A stretch of DNA of 64,000 nt from M3007 sp041392625 (GCA_041392625.1 JAWKLR010000009.1:1-64000); one strand, 5' to 3'. Shown: positions 19,010 through 29,197, numbered from the stretch's first letter. The notes: generated by a model not told the origin, from the sequence alone. Translations and numbers: made by a program.

Positions 19010-19127
19010 AGATTCCTTTTTTTAACAAATGTAACCTTCGCGGTTAGAATGGGTATAAAAATCGAAAAAAATTCCCTCTCCCACGGTCTTTTTCTTTGTT
19101 TTGCATCCGTACAAAACGTAAAATACC

Positions 19128-21596
19128 ATGCAAACAATCAGACTATTTTTACTCTTATTTGCCTTCGGGCTTTTAACACCCTTTTCTTCATTTGCTCAGG
19201 ACAAACCTGCTGAGCCAGAAAAGAAAGAAGAAAAATCCGATGACAAGGACAAATCTGAAGACAAGGATAAATCCGATGACAAGGATAAAAAAGAGAAATC
19301 CAAGAAAAAGACATATAAGGACATTATAACCGAGGAAGCCATCACCACGGAAGGCATGATGACCACACACCAGATTGGTGACAAACTGTATTTCGAAGTT
19401 CCTCTTGATGTTATGGACCGTGAAATTCTGGTGGTAAGCCGGATTTCAGGCTATGTGAAAAACCTGAGTTTTGGCGGCGCCGGAATGCGCACCCGGCCCG
19501 GACAGGTAATTCGCTGGCAGATCATGCGGGACCAGATTTTGATGCGTTCCGTCTCCTACCACAGTGTAGCCACCGAAGAACTTCCCATTTACGAATCGGT
19601 ACGCAACAACAATTTTGAACCGATTGTAATGGCTTTCAAACTGGACGTGTACAACGAAGACTCCACTGCTGTGGTGTTTGATGTGAGCAGTTTGTTTACT
19701 TCCAATGTTCCTATGATTTCACCAATTTCCGACGACCAGAAGAAAAACTTCGGCATCGGAAGCCTGGACAGCAAACGAAGCATGGTTGTTTCAGCAAAAG
19801 CATTTCCACGCAATGTGGAAGTCCGGCACATCCTGACATATCCCGGAACAAAACTGCCCGACAACCAGGTAACCAATACCCTTTCCGTTGAGATGAACCA
19901 ATCGTTTGTCCTGCTGCCGGATGATCCGATTGTTCCCCGGTATTACGACGAACGAGTTGGCTATTTTTCCATTCAACATACAGACTATGGACTGGATGAG
20001 CAGAAAGCAGCTACCCGCCGGTTTATTAACCGTTGGCGCCTTGAACCCAAGGACCCCGCAGCTTATTTCCGTGGAGAACTGGTTGAGCCTGTAAAACCCA
20101 TCACCTATTACATTGACCCAGCAACACCAGATAAATGGCGCCCCTATCTGAAAAAAGGAATTGAAGACTGGCAGGTTGCTTTTGAAGCGGCTGGTTTTAA
20201 AAATGCCATCATCGCCAAAGATCCACCTTCCAAGGAAGAGGATCCGGACTGGAGTCCGGAAGATGTTCGGTATTCCGTCATTCGATACATTTCTACCGAC
20301 ATTCAAAATGCGATGGGACCGCATGTGCACGACCCGAGAACTGGAGAAATCCTGGAAAGCGATATCATGTGGTACCACAACGTAATGAACCTGCTTCGCA
20401 ACTGGTATTTTGTTCAGACAGCGGCCTACAATCCCAAAGCCCAAATGCCGAAGTATGATGATGATGTGATGGGTGAGTTGATCCGTTTTGTAGCCGCGCA
20501 TGAAGTTGGCCATACGCTCGGACTTCCCCACAACATGGGCTCCAGTGTTGCCTACCCGGTGGATTCACTTCGCTCCAAGACATTTACATCCAAAAACGGA
20601 ACGGCACCTTCCATCATGGATTATGCCCGATTCAATTACATTGCGCAGCCAGAAGACGGAATTACGCAGTTTATGCCAATGGTTGGCCCATACGATAAAT
20701 GGTCAATTGAGTTTGGCTACCGACTTTTTGAAAATGTTCAGAGTCCTGAAGATGAAAAAGCAACCCTGCATGAATTGGTAAAGGCACATGCTGACAATCC
20801 GGTGTATCGGTTTGGTCCACAGCGCGGTTTGCCTTTTGATCCTACTTCCCAGACAGAGGATTTGGGCGACGACAGTATGCGTGCCAGTGAACTGGGCATT
20901 GCCAACCTGAAACGCATCATGGATCGCCTGTTGGATTGGAGTGGAAAACCCGGAGACACCTATGAAGAACTGAGCGAATTGTACAGCCAGGTTATCAACC
21001 AGTTTAACCGGTACGTAGGGCATGTTGCTACCAATGTAGGCGGCGTTTATGAATACCGGAAAACATCCGATCAGGCTGGAGTAGTGTACACTCCGGTACC
21101 CAGAGACAAGCAATACCGTGCCGTTCAGTTTATGAATCAGTACGTATTTGAAACGCCTACCTGGATGCTCAACAACGACATTCTGCAACGCTTTCAGTCC
21201 ACCGGAGCACTCAGTCGAATCGAAGGAATTCAAAACCGTGCGCTCAGCCGGATTTTTGGAAATGCATCCATGACCCGGATGATTGAGGCGGAAACCAACG
21301 GGTTCCAGGATATTTATACCCTGGCCGAGTTGTTTGACGATACCCGGACCGGGATTTTCAAAGGCTCAAGAACCGATGCCTATCGCAGAAATTTGCAATT
21401 GAATTACGTCAATAAAATGATGGAAATTGAATCCGACAAATCGGATAAAATGCCACAGGATGCACGAGCACTTGCACATAATAATCTGTTGAAGATCATG
21501 CAACTTGCCAAGGGCAATTCCAAGAGCGGAAGTACGGTCAATCAGGCGCACTTCAAACTGCTTTATGCAACCATGGAGGAGCACCTTGAAGATTAA
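19128..21596 (+). CDS. Secreted zinc-dependent metalloprotease (DUF5117/DUF4953-type metzincin)
   Basis: 822 residues. The signal peptide (1-24, SSFAQ) is followed by a highly charged Lys/Asp/Glu linker (about 26-64, repeats such as DKDKSEDKDKSDDK). The catalytic region has AAHEVGHTLGLPHNMGSS: H458, E459, H462 and H468 form the extended metzincin zinc site, and SIMDYARFNY supplies the Met-turn. This layout matches the large Bacteroidota zinc proteases with DUF5117/5118. It acts in the periplasm or outside; the substrate is unknown. A long-stem terminator follows. Confidence 0.88.
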   Translation: MQTIRLFLLLFAFGLLTPFSSFAQDKPAEPEKKEEKSDDKDKSEDKDKSDDKDKKEKSKKKTYKDIITEEAITTEGMMTTHQIGDKLYFEVPLDVMDREILVVSRISGYVKNLSFGGAGMRTRPGQVIRWQIMRDQILMRSVSYHSVATEELPIYESVRNNNFEPIVMAFKLDVYNEDSTAVVFDVSSLFTSNVPMISPISDDQKKNFGIGSLDSKRSMVVSAKAFPRNVEVRHILTYPGTKLPDNQVTNTLSVEMNQSFVLLPDDPIVPRYYDERVGYFSIQHTDYGLDEQKAATRRFINRWRLEPKDPAAYFRGELVEPVKPITYYIDPATPDKWRPYLKKGIEDWQVAFEAAGFKNAIIAKDPPSKEEDPDWSPEDVRYSVIRYISTDIQNAMGPHVHDPRTGEILESDIMWYHNVMNLLRNWYFVQTAAYNPKAQMPKYDDDVMGELIRFVAAHEVGHTLGLPHNMGSSVAYPVDSLRSKTFTSKNGTAPSIMDYARFNYIAQPEDGITQFMPMVGPYDKWSIEFGYRLFENVQSPEDEKATLHELVKAHADNPVYRFGPQRGLPFDPTSQTEDLGDDSMRASELGIANLKRIMDRLLDWSGKPGDTYEELSELYSQVINQFNRYVGHVATNVGGVYEYRKTSDQAGVVYTPVPRDKQYRAVQFMNQYVFETPTWMLNNDILQRFQSTGALSRIEGIQNRALSRIFGNASMTRMIEAETNGFQDIYTLAELFDDTRTGIFKGSRTDAYRRNLQLNYVNKMMEIESDKSDKMPQDARALAHNNLLKIMQLAKGNSKSGSTVNQAHFKLLYATMEEHLED

Positions 21597-21636
21597 TAGT
21601 CTGTGTGGCAAGAAGTTTGCTAAGGCCTTAGAGTAG

Positions 21637-21690
21637 AAAACTGTCCGGAAACATGGTTGCCCCAATGGGTATCCACTGCCGGACAGTTTT
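21637..21690 (+). terminator. Intrinsic terminator after the metzincin gene
   Basis: Arms AAAACTGTCCGG and CCGGACAGTTTT pair over 12 bp around a 30-base insert, followed by a run of T. Confidence 0.75.
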
Positions 21691-21852
21691 TTTTATTCTT
21701 CCTGACACACAAAGCATATTTGTCTGGCACCCTCTCAGGGGCATAATATTTTGGAATACCAACCGGGATATGAAATTTAAAAAAAATCTGAATGGCTTGT
21801 CAAAAACTGTATTTAAAGCGCATTTTTTTTCAAATTTTCACGTCCAAACTTT

Positions 21853-21860
21853 TACCTTTG
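21853..21860 (+). promoter_or_regulatory. Promoter -7 box upstream of the PpiD-like gene
   Basis: TACCTTTG matches the Bacteroidota -7 consensus, 67 bases before the ATG at 21928. No clear -33 element is seen. Confidence 0.5.
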
Positions 21861-21927
21861 CGTTTGCTTTTTTAAAAGCGACACAAAACAATAGATAAAA
21901 AACTGATTATCAAATATTTAGAATACA

Positions 21928-24038
21928 ATGGCATTAATCGGAACGATTAGAAAGAACGGATGGATCCTGATTGTAATGATGGTACTCGCTTTGGGTGGCT
22001 TCATTTTGATGGATGTTGTGACCAACAGCCAGCGGTACAGTGCTGCTGACTTGAATACTGTTGGAAAAGTCAATGGAGAGGATATCAAACGCGATGAGTT
22101 TGATAATTACGAAAAACTGGTATACACCAATTCTACCAGCAACCCGTATCAAGTGCGCAATCAAATCTGGAACTACTTTGTAGAGAAAGTATTGATTTCA
22201 CAGGAAGCCGAAGAAATCGGCTTGGGTGTTGGAAAAGATGAATTGTTGGACCTTGAATTTGGAAACAACATCAGTTCGATTATTGCTGAGCGTTTCAAAG
22301 ACTCCAACGGTCAGTTGAACCGCGCTACACTTGCAAGCATCAAAGCAGCGATTGAAGGTGGTCAATTTACCGACCCAACCAACCGTGCATATTGGGCTGT
22401 TCAGGAAGACGAAATCATCAAGCAGCGCCTGGAAGAAAAAATCGTAGGCATGATTGGCAAAGCCTTCTATACTCCGAAATGGCAGGCAGAAATGGCTTTC
22501 CGCGATAACAACGAGCGTCTGGATGCATTGGTGGTACGCATTCCTTTTGACAAGGCTACCGGCGACATTCAACTGACTGACGCAGACTACAAAGAGTTTC
22601 TTGCAAGCCACAAAGGCGTATATGACCGCCAGGAAGAAACCCGCGTGATCAACTACATCACATTTGGAGTGAAGGCAACGCAGGCAGATACCATGGCTTC
22701 CCGCCAGGTAGTTGCCAGCCTGATTGAAGATTTCAAAAAGGCAGAAAACGATTCTGTTTTCGTTGTTGGCCACAACGGTGTAGCCGATGGCTCTTACGAT
22801 AAAAAAGATGCATTGCCAGCGGCAATGGCAGACTCACTCATGTCTCTTCCATACAATACGGTAGTTGGCCCAATCCTGGACAATGGAATTTGGGTGGTTG
22901 CAAAAATCCTCGACCGCAAGGTAATTGCTGACTCAGTACAGGCCCGCCATATTTTGATCCGCGGAGACATCGCTGGTGCAGAGCAAAAAATTGATAGCCT
23001 CAAGAACCTGTTGGAAACCGGACAGGCTCGATTTGATTCTCTTGCTGTTAACAACAGCATGGACCAACCATCTGCAGTAAAAGGTGGTGACCTGGGTTGG
23101 TTTGCTGAAGGTCGTATGGTTCCTGAATTTAACCGGGTTTGTTTCTACACCGGTGTAAAAGGAACCTACTACAAAGTTGCATCCCAGTTTGGATGGCACT
23201 TGCTTGAAATTACCGGAACAAAATACATCAACAATGTAGCAAGTGTTAAGGCTGCATACCTTTCTCAGCGTGTTGAGCCTAGCGTTGCAACCCAGGACAA
23301 TGTTCGTAAGATCGCTGAAGGAATCATGCAAGATGCCAAAACCATTGAGGATATGGAGCGCATCGCCGGTGAAAAAGGTCTTGCCTTTGAAACCAGCGCA
23401 GCACTGAAGGCAAATGACTTCCGGATTGGTACGCTGCCAGAAGGTGACGCAACCCGTTCAATCGTTCGTTGGGCATTCAACGAAGAAACTGAAGTCGGAG
23501 CAAGCGGCAAAGAACTGTTCACCTTCCGCGACCCGGCAGGTGGCTACTTTGATGCCTTTTACTTGCTTCCAGGCCTGAAGTCAGTTGTTCCTGCTGGCGA
23601 AGCAACTGTTGAGTCAATCAAAGCAGATCAGGCTGCATCCAAAGCAGCACTGGATTACAAAAAGGCCAGGCTATTGCTTCTCAGATCAAAAATGCAAACG
23701 ACCTGAATGCTACCGCTATCCAGTTTGGAGTAGCAGTGGATTCTGTGAAAAACGTTTCTATGCTTCAGTCATACCTGCAAAACGGAGGTTCTGAACCAAA
23801 GGTAGTTGGTACTGCATTTGCACTTGCAAAAGGTGCTGCCAGTGAACCAATCATCGGCACTACCGGAGTATACATCATCAAGCCAATTTCTGATGTAACC
23901 AAAACTCCATTGCCTGCAGATTTGACCATGTTCCGCCGCCAGGTGACTTCATCTTCTATGTCAAACGTGGCTATGGGGATGATGCCTGAGATGAAAAAGC
24001 GCGCAAAAATCGAGGACAACCGTAGCCGGTTCTTCTAA
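21928..24038 (+). CDS. PpiD/SurA-like membrane-anchored peptidyl-prolyl isomerase, one frame break
   Basis: Conceptually ~703 residues. An N-terminal anchor (about 12-30, GWILIVMMVLALGGFILMD) is followed by a SurA_N-like chaperone region and a parvulin domain (about 330-430: ARHILIRGD, FDSLAVNNSMDQPSAVKGGDLGWFAEGRMVPEF), then a C-terminal region. It folds exported proteins at the periplasmic face. The frame breaks near 23660: TACAAAAAGGCC needs one more A to continue as KKGQAIASQIK, after which the gene reads cleanly to 24038. Without the correction it stops at 23706. The codon choice (GGT, CGT) suggests good expression. Confidence 0.88.
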
Positions 24039-24062
24039 GAGCATATTAAATAAAATAAAAAA

Positions 24063-24088
24063 GCCCGATGTGAGTTTTCACGTCGGGC
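24063..24088 (+). terminator. Intrinsic terminator after the PpiD-like gene
   Basis: Stem GCCCGATGTGA/TCACGTCGGGC, 11 bp with one wobble, loop GTTT, flanked by an A-tract and TTTTTTATT. It can also serve the converging DUF2892 gene. Confidence 0.85.
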
Positions 24089-24112
24089 TTTTTTATTCAG
24101 GTTCCCTGCGTA

Positions 24113-24304
24113 CTAGGCATTTTTGGTAGGGCAGGTAGACGCCCCAACAATTGCGTAGATTGGGCACCAATCAATAAGCGCAGTGCCTATAAACACTAAG
24201 CCCAATAAACCAAACCAGGACTGAAAATACCAACCAGCGGCAAGTGCACCAGCACCAAGAATCAATCGAAGGGTTTTATCAATTTTACCAACATTCTTTT
24301 TCAT
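24113..24304 (-). CDS. Small DUF2892-type membrane protein
   Basis: 63 residues: KNVGKIDKTLRLILGAG, one to two hydrophobic segments (about 14-50) and a DWCPIYAIVG motif with cysteines near the end. This is the YgaP C-terminal/DUF2892 pattern, a small inner-membrane protein often next to rhodaneses or Crp/Fnr regulators, though neither adjoins it here. Its function is unknown. Confidence 0.8.
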   Translation of the reverse strand: MKKNVGKIDKTLRLILGAGALAAGWYFQSWFGLLGLVFIGTALIDWCPIYAIVGASTCPTKNA

Positions 24305-24672
24305 TTTATGACATTTTGTAAAGTGAACAAATGGTAGAAATCAGGATTGGTACCAAGACCAATTCATTTTTTTCCGTTGACAATACAAAGATACCAGCAG
24401 TTGAATGTTATAATTTGTGACCCACGTCACAAACCATTCGTAGAGACGCGATGCCTCGCGTCTAACCCAGCAAGTAAAAAACCACAGAAGCGGCAAGTAA
24501 ACCAAAACAGATTATACCCAAAACATTTGTACACGAGGCATCGCGTTATTACGTTGGGGTATTACGGTTATTGAACAGGTAGGTACGGCTTGTCTTGAAT
24601 CTTGTTTGTTGGAAATTGCATTCGGAGGGGGGGGGGGATAAACGCGAGGGGGAGACACGAGGCATCGCGTTT
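24305..24672. repeat. Gene-free patch with palindromic repeats and a poly-G run
   Basis: Three copies of a GC-rich palindromic core lie within 230 bases: AGACGCGATGCCTCGCGTCT at 24444-24463 (8-bp arms), ACACGAGGCATCGCGT at 24531-24546 and AGACACGAGGCATCGCGT at 24653-24670. The last two are in the opposite orientation to the first. The third copy ends 2 bases before the stop codon of the DjlA-like gene. A run of 11 G lies at 24627-24637. It resembles the dispersed palindromes (REP/MITE-like) of cyanobacteria and Bacteroidota genomes. I see no gene here. Confidence 0.65.
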
Positions 24673-25509
24673 TCACGGTTTGTGGGCGGCGACGATTTTC
24701 TCGTAGGCCGTATTGATTTTTTGAAACCGCTCCTTTGCCTGCTCTAACATGGCCGGTGTTGCCCCTTTTGATGCTACCTTGTCTGGATGCCATTGCAAGG
24801 CGAGCGCACGAAACTTCTTCTTGACGGCATCCAGCGTATCCCCTGGCGAGGCTCCGAGTTCCGCATAGTACATTGCAAGGGAATGCTCTGTTCTGGGTGG
24901 GGTTGATGCCCGATTGCTACCAGATCCCGCATATCGAATCCGGATACGATCGTACTGCATCCTGGAAACATGAAAAAGCCCGGCTGCGCGCATCAACATT
25001 TGCTCCTGCCGCGGATGAATGCTTCCTTCACAGGCTGCAACAGCAAACAGCAAATCCATCATGTTCATGATCAGGTGCCGATCTTTTGCAAATTCGCGGT
25101 AGAAAGCATGGGCAAACACATCAAAGGAGTCCCGGGAATTTTTAGCCTCATTCCAAATCGAAATTGCCTGTCGGCGCCGTTGATCTGACAACCGAAACTG
25201 GGTTTGCATCAAACGCTCCATAAACGCTACTTCTGCGTGACTAACCTTCCCATCGGCTTTTGCCACCTTGGCGCATAAACGAAAAACGTGGTAAATAAAT
25301 GCACCTTGTTTTCGCTGCTCATTGCTCACATCGTTCGGGCCAGAACCATCCATCGCACCCAATGGAACATCTATAAAATAATGCCCCAATACTGCACCCA
25401 AAACCAGACCCACCAATTCACCCAAAGGCAATCCGATGAGATCGCAAACAATGAGTCCTAAAATGGCGCCTATGAGTTTTCCGCGTATTGACACAGCAGT
25501 ATTTTTCAA
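24673..25509 (-). CDS. DjlA-like co-chaperone (TerB domain + C-terminal J domain)
   Basis: 278 residues. The N-terminus (about 10-48) is a glycine-rich membrane segment (LIGAILGLIVCDLIGLPLGE), followed by a TerB-like helical domain (about 75-190; KADGKVSHAEVAFMERLMQ with conserved acidic residues) and a J domain (about 215-275) with the HPD tripeptide in LALQWHPDK. This is the order of E. coli DjlA. It should stimulate DnaK at the membrane. The stop is followed at once by a palindromic repeat. Confidence 0.85.
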   Translation of the reverse strand: MKNTAVSIRGKLIGAILGLIVCDLIGLPLGELVGLVLGAVLGHYFIDVPLGAMDGSGPNDVSNEQRKQGAFIYHVFRLCAKVAKADGKVSHAEVAFMERLMQTQFRLSDQRRRQAISIWNEAKNSRDSFDVFAHAFYREFAKDRHLIMNMMDLLFAVAACEGSIHPRQEQMLMRAAGLFHVSRMQYDRIRIRYAGSGSNRASTPPRTEHSLAMYYAELGASPGDTLDAVKKKFRALALQWHPDKVASKGATPAMLEQAKERFQKINTAYEKIVAAHKP

Positions 25510-25644
25510 ATAGATTTACAAGCGAACAAAACTACGATTTGAGAAACAAACAATCTACACAAACTCGATTTAAGAACGTCTTTATTCCTCACAGCTAATC
25601 CAAAGCCTTGTTTTCACATCAATGAATAATCCCGACGACTTTAC

Positions 25645-25652
25645 TATATTTG
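25645..25652 (+). promoter_or_regulatory. Promoter -7 box of the ECF sigma operon
   Basis: TATATTTG matches TAnnTTTG, 95 bases upstream of the sigma factor ATG, leaving a moderately long leader. Confidence 0.45.
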
Positions 25653-25747
25653 TAAGAGACTGTCTGTAAAAAAAGGCTCCTACCCTGTAACCTTTTTTGC
25701 CCCTGCTTCATCTAAGGTAAAACAGACAAGCCACTACAAAACGGAAT

Positions 25748-26335
25748 ATGACACACGCCAGAAGGGTGAATGCCACCGATACCGAACTTATCCAGGATGC
25801 ACTTGCAGGAAGGCAAGCAGCCTATGCAAGCCTTGTAGAGCGGTACCAGTCATTTGCATTTACGCTTTCTTATCGTATGGTCAAAAACAGAGAAGAAGCC
25901 CATGAAGTTGCACAGGATGCCTTTATTAAAGCATTTAAACACCTGGCATCGTTCGAGGGGAAATCTAAATTCAGTACCTGGCTTTATAAGATTGTCTATA
26001 CCAGCGCACTGAATCATTTGCGCAAGAACCGACCAGATTGGGTGTCGATAGATGACGATGCCAGGCCTATACAACTGAATGATCCGGGGGTCGAGCCGGT
26101 ATCGGTTCAATTAGAAAAAAATGAACGTGCTCAGGAAATCCGCAAGGCCATCCAACACCTTTCGCCTGAAGACGCATCGGTCATTACCTTGTTTTATCTG
26201 TATGAAAAGAAGTTGGAAGAGATTTGTGAAATTATGGACCTCAGCCTTTCAAATGCAAAAACCAAACTTTCCAGAGCCCGAAAAAGATTAAAAACCATAA
26301 TAGAAGACAGTTACTCAGATTTGCAAACCCCTTGA
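25748..26335 (+). CDS. ECF-type RNA polymerase sigma-70 factor
   Basis: 195 residues. Region 2 (about 25-95) contains YRMVKNREEAHEVAQDAFIKAFKHL and the -10 contact helix FSTWLYKIVYTSALNHLRK. Region 4 (about 130-190) has LSPEDASVITLFYLYEKKLEEICEIM and a typical helix-turn-helix (LSNAKTKLSRARKRL). It is followed 88 bases on by a membrane protein with an anti-sigma-like N-terminus and then by a TonB-domain protein, all on the same strand. The stimulus is unknown. Confidence 0.92.
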   Translation: MTHARRVNATDTELIQDALAGRQAAYASLVERYQSFAFTLSYRMVKNREEAHEVAQDAFIKAFKHLASFEGKSKFSTWLYKIVYTSALNHLRKNRPDWVSIDDDARPIQLNDPGVEPVSVQLEKNERAQEIRKAIQHLSPEDASVITLFYLYEKKLEEICEIMDLSLSNAKTKLSRARKRLKTIIEDSYSDLQTP

Positions 26336-26423
26336 ACCAAAAACAAACAGACGATTTCTTCGGTTTATTAGTCTGTCTGAATTGAATAAAAATATTTTAA
26401 ACATATTTGCACTCTATATAATC

Positions 26424-26936
26424 ATGCAAGAGCAGTTTTCAATAAATCACGACGTACTCTGGGATTACCTGGACGGGCTCCTTCCAAACGAGGAAGTTGC
26501 TAAAGTAGAGCAATACCTGGATTCTCATCCGGAATGGAAATCTGTGTTAAAATCCATTCAGGAAGAACGGGATGCCCTGCTATCAACTTCTCTGGATTCT
26601 GTTGATCCCGACTTTGCGCGAACGGTCATGGCCAGTTGGAAAGCCGAGATGCCCGCAAAAGCTAAAAACAAACCACTTGACTGGGGAATACTTGGATTTG
26701 CATTGGGCTTCACACTCATATTGGGTGTTCCGATCATCATTTTCCTGGGCATGGCTGCCAGTTCAACTACACCGCAAAGCATTGCTTTACCAGACCTTCA
26801 ACTGGAGCATTGGACCACTTTATTGCTGAGCCCAACGCTCCATTTATCTGTACTAACTCTGTTTGCGCTTAGCCTGCTCCAATTCATCAGCAAGTATTTG
26901 TTGACACAGCGAAGGATTCAGGCATTAAGTTTGTAG
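26424..26936 (+). CDS. Putative anti-sigma factor, membrane protein
   Basis: About 170 residues from the ATG at 26424; an in-frame ATG at 26382 is less likely because its extra residues look like untranslated leader. The cytoplasmic N-terminus (LWDYLDGLLPNEEVAKVEQYLDSHPEW) has the spacing of anti-sigma domains but lacks the HCC zinc ligands. Two hydrophobic segments follow (around 84-108 and 130-153). Its position after an ECF sigma gene is the main argument for the role. Confidence 0.65.
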   Translation: MQEQFSINHDVLWDYLDGLLPNEEVAKVEQYLDSHPEWKSVLKSIQEERDALLSTSLDSVDPDFARTVMASWKAEMPAKAKNKPLDWGILGFALGFTLILGVPIIIFLGMAASSTTPQSIALPDLQLEHWTTLLLSPTLHLSVLTLFALSLLQFISKYLLTQRRIQALSL

Positions 26937-26947
26937 AGATTGCAATC

Positions 26948-27385
26948 ATGGAAAAAGGGAAAAAGCCAAAACATTTTTTACACCAACCAGAATATCCGGG
27001 TGGCCCCAAAGCCATGACGGAATTCATCTATAAAAATCTGCGCTATCCCAAAGCCGCCTTGGCTGAGGGCGTGGAAGGGTTGGTCGTTGGAGAGGTTGGC
27101 ATTAACCACAAGGGCGAAGTGACCGAGGTTCGTCTGCTCAAAAGACTGGGATTCGGATGCGATGAAGAAGCCATCCGGGTGCTCAAAAAATTAAAATTTA
27201 CCGTGGAGAGAAACCGCGGGGTCCAGGTCCTGTTTCATAAAAAAATACGGGTTCAGTTCAAAAAGCCCAAGGCGCCAACTGTGCAAATGCAATACACCGT
27301 AACGTCTTCGCAAACACCACCCAAACAATCGGAGCAAACCAAACCCGGTTCGTATTCCTATACAATTGTCTTGCCTAAGAAGTAA
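26948..27385 (+). CDS. TonB C-terminal domain protein without membrane anchor
   Basis: 145 residues. Residues ~14-97 form a TonB C-terminal fold: YPGGPKAMTEFIYKNLRYPKAALAEGVEG, GEVTEVRLLKRLGFGCDEEAIRVLKKL, the family's G-x-V and C-x-E-A-x-R pattern. Residues ~100-145 are a low-complexity Pro/Gln/Thr tail. Neither a signal peptide nor an N-terminal membrane helix is visible, so as written it would be cytoplasmic, odd for TonB. It lies 11 bases after the anti-sigma candidate in one operon. Confidence 0.75.
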   Translation: MEKGKKPKHFLHQPEYPGGPKAMTEFIYKNLRYPKAALAEGVEGLVVGEVGINHKGEVTEVRLLKRLGFGCDEEAIRVLKKLKFTVERNRGVQVLFHKKIRVQFKKPKAPTVQMQYTVTSSQTPPKQSEQTKPGSYSYTIVLPKK

Positions 27386-27394
27386 CGGGCTGCC

Positions 27395-28882
27395 CTAAAA
27401 CTCAATCTCATAGCAGCCGGCATCCGGGTTGTTGGTGTCCCGGGGTTTTCCATCCAAATCCTTATCAATTCCTGCAATAGGAATGGCGTATCCATTCGCC
27501 AGGGAAGCGAGCGTGTCCAATCGGAACATGTTCTCATTTGGATCAATAAATATGGTATCCGCATTATCGATATAAAGACAGGGGTTGCAAAAATCTGCAA
27601 ACTCGGGAGAAGCATTCGGATTTAGAAGGTCATTTACTTTTACGATGCAGTTTGTCAATTGGTAATCCATCAACGACCCGTCTCCCAAGCGGTCGAACAA
27701 AGTGATTTGATCCGTTCGACCTCCGACTAAAATGGAGTTATGAAACCGGGCCCGCAACAAATACGAATCATATGCATCGCAGGCAGCATCGTAACAAATG
27801 GTATTGCCCATACGCAGGGCCTCGCCATCCACACCATAACTGGCTACAGTACAGTAATTAAAGGTATAATCACCGCCGTACTCGAGTTGAATGCCATAGC
27901 CCGTATTTCCATAAAACAAGCAGTTCTCGGCCGTAATGGTTGCATGAATCCCAATTAAACCACTTCCGCCAGTATTGTAAATCTGGGTGTTTTTCAAACT
28001 CAAATCAACCGCAGAATCTACCCGCATACCAATTATGGAATTGCGAACAATGCAGTTTTCTATCTGGTGTCCTGAAGTTCCCGACTGAAACCAAATTCCG
28101 GTCCATTGCCCCGGCACTTCATCAAATTCCGGCTCAAGACGATCGCTTTGGAAAATAACCGGCTCGTCAACTGTTCCTTCCACAATGAGTCGTCCATTGC
28201 CGACAAAAGCAAGAAACCCATCGTTGTAAATTGTGGTGCTGGTGTCTGTCACTTCTCTGCCCAGGCCACCGTGAATATACACCTGCTTACCGGCTGGTAT
28301 GCGTACCGTACACTCATCAATCACCAGGATACCATAGATAACATAAGGGCGGGGGTCATCCCAAACCCACTCGCCATTGTCGCAGCCAAATGCGACTACC
28401 CCACCCGCTCCAAATCTGGAAGGCAAATAAACTGCATTTTGCCCCCATGCCTCCAGCACTACTTTTTGCACATTTCCATTGGTTTCAAAAACCAGATTTT
28501 CATCTATTACAAACGGACTGCTGCTGAGTGGCGCATCCGGGTTTACCGTCACTTCTGCAAATATGTACAGGCTGTCATTCGGAGCAATTTCAACATCTGC
28601 ATGTGCTTTTCCCGGGAGCCCATCCACATTGATATTAAAGCGCGAGTCGTCACCATTTTCAAGATGGATGGATTGAACTCTGAGGCTCTTATTTGAGGTA
28701 TTGTATATCTTGAGAATCCGGGTGGCTGAACCAAGTTCTGTGAAGACGGTATCAAACCGGAGCGTATCCGTGCTGAAGCTCAATTTTATAGAAGGATCTG
28801 TGGTAAAGACTTCCTTCTGACAATCAGACAGAAAGAACAAAAGCGCGAATGCAGAAAGCAGATAGAAAATGTGTTTGGGCAT
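27395..28882 (-). CDS. Beta-helix lipoprotein
   Basis: 495 residues. The signal sequence ends in FFLSDCQKE, giving a lipidated Cys at 21. Residues ~30-140 are an immunoglobulin-like beta domain (LRFDTVFTELGSATRILKIYNTSNKSLRV). Residues ~200-420 are a right-handed parallel beta-helix with short N-rich rungs (IENCIVRNSIIGMRVDSAVDLSLKNTQIYNT; ITAENCLFYGNTGYGIQLEYGG). A surface lipoprotein of a size common in Bacteroidota; polysaccharide binding or cleavage is possible but no catalytic residues are identifiable. It converges on the TonB-domain gene with 9 bases between stops. Confidence 0.75.
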   Translation of the reverse strand: MPKHIFYLLSAFALLFFLSDCQKEVFTTDPSIKLSFSTDTLRFDTVFTELGSATRILKIYNTSNKSLRVQSIHLENGDDSRFNINVDGLPGKAHADVEIAPNDSLYIFAEVTVNPDAPLSSSPFVIDENLVFETNGNVQKVVLEAWGQNAVYLPSRFGAGGVVAFGCDNGEWVWDDPRPYVIYGILVIDECTVRIPAGKQVYIHGGLGREVTDTSTTIYNDGFLAFVGNGRLIVEGTVDEPVIFQSDRLEPEFDEVPGQWTGIWFQSGTSGHQIENCIVRNSIIGMRVDSAVDLSLKNTQIYNTGGSGLIGIHATITAENCLFYGNTGYGIQLEYGGDYTFNYCTVASYGVDGEALRMGNTICYDAACDAYDSYLLRARFHNSILVGGRTDQITLFDRLGDGSLMDYQLTNCIVKVNDLLNPNASPEFADFCNPCLYIDNADTIFIDPNENMFRLDTLASLANGYAIPIAGIDKDLDGKPRDTNNPDAGCYEIEF

Positions 28883-29197
28883 TGGATTTCAATAAAACAT
28901 CTAATGAATTGAACAAAGGTACTTGAAAACTTTTTCCGACCCGAAACGGGCTTACGAATTTCACTACTTGTTTTTGCTTCTCCCGGCAAAACAGACAATT
29001 AGACCTAAATTCTGACAGAACCAAAGTCATTTCCAAGCCTCTAAGGCTTAGTACATCCGCATTTTTACCCTTTTTAATCCTTTTGCTTTATTTTACCAAG
29101 TAACTTTGTCGAACCACCAAGGTGTACGTTTACGTATAAGAATGTGCCTGAGTTTGCAAATGGTCAAAATTCAAAACACGGGCAAAAATGAAGTTCT
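28883..29197. promoter_or_regulatory. Divergent promoter region
   Basis: No gene. It holds a minus-strand TACCTTTG at 28915-28922, 32 bases before the beta-helix lipoprotein start, and a plus-strand TAACTTTG at 29101-29108, 89 bases before the histidine kinase start. Both match the Bacteroidota -7 consensus. Confidence 0.5.
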
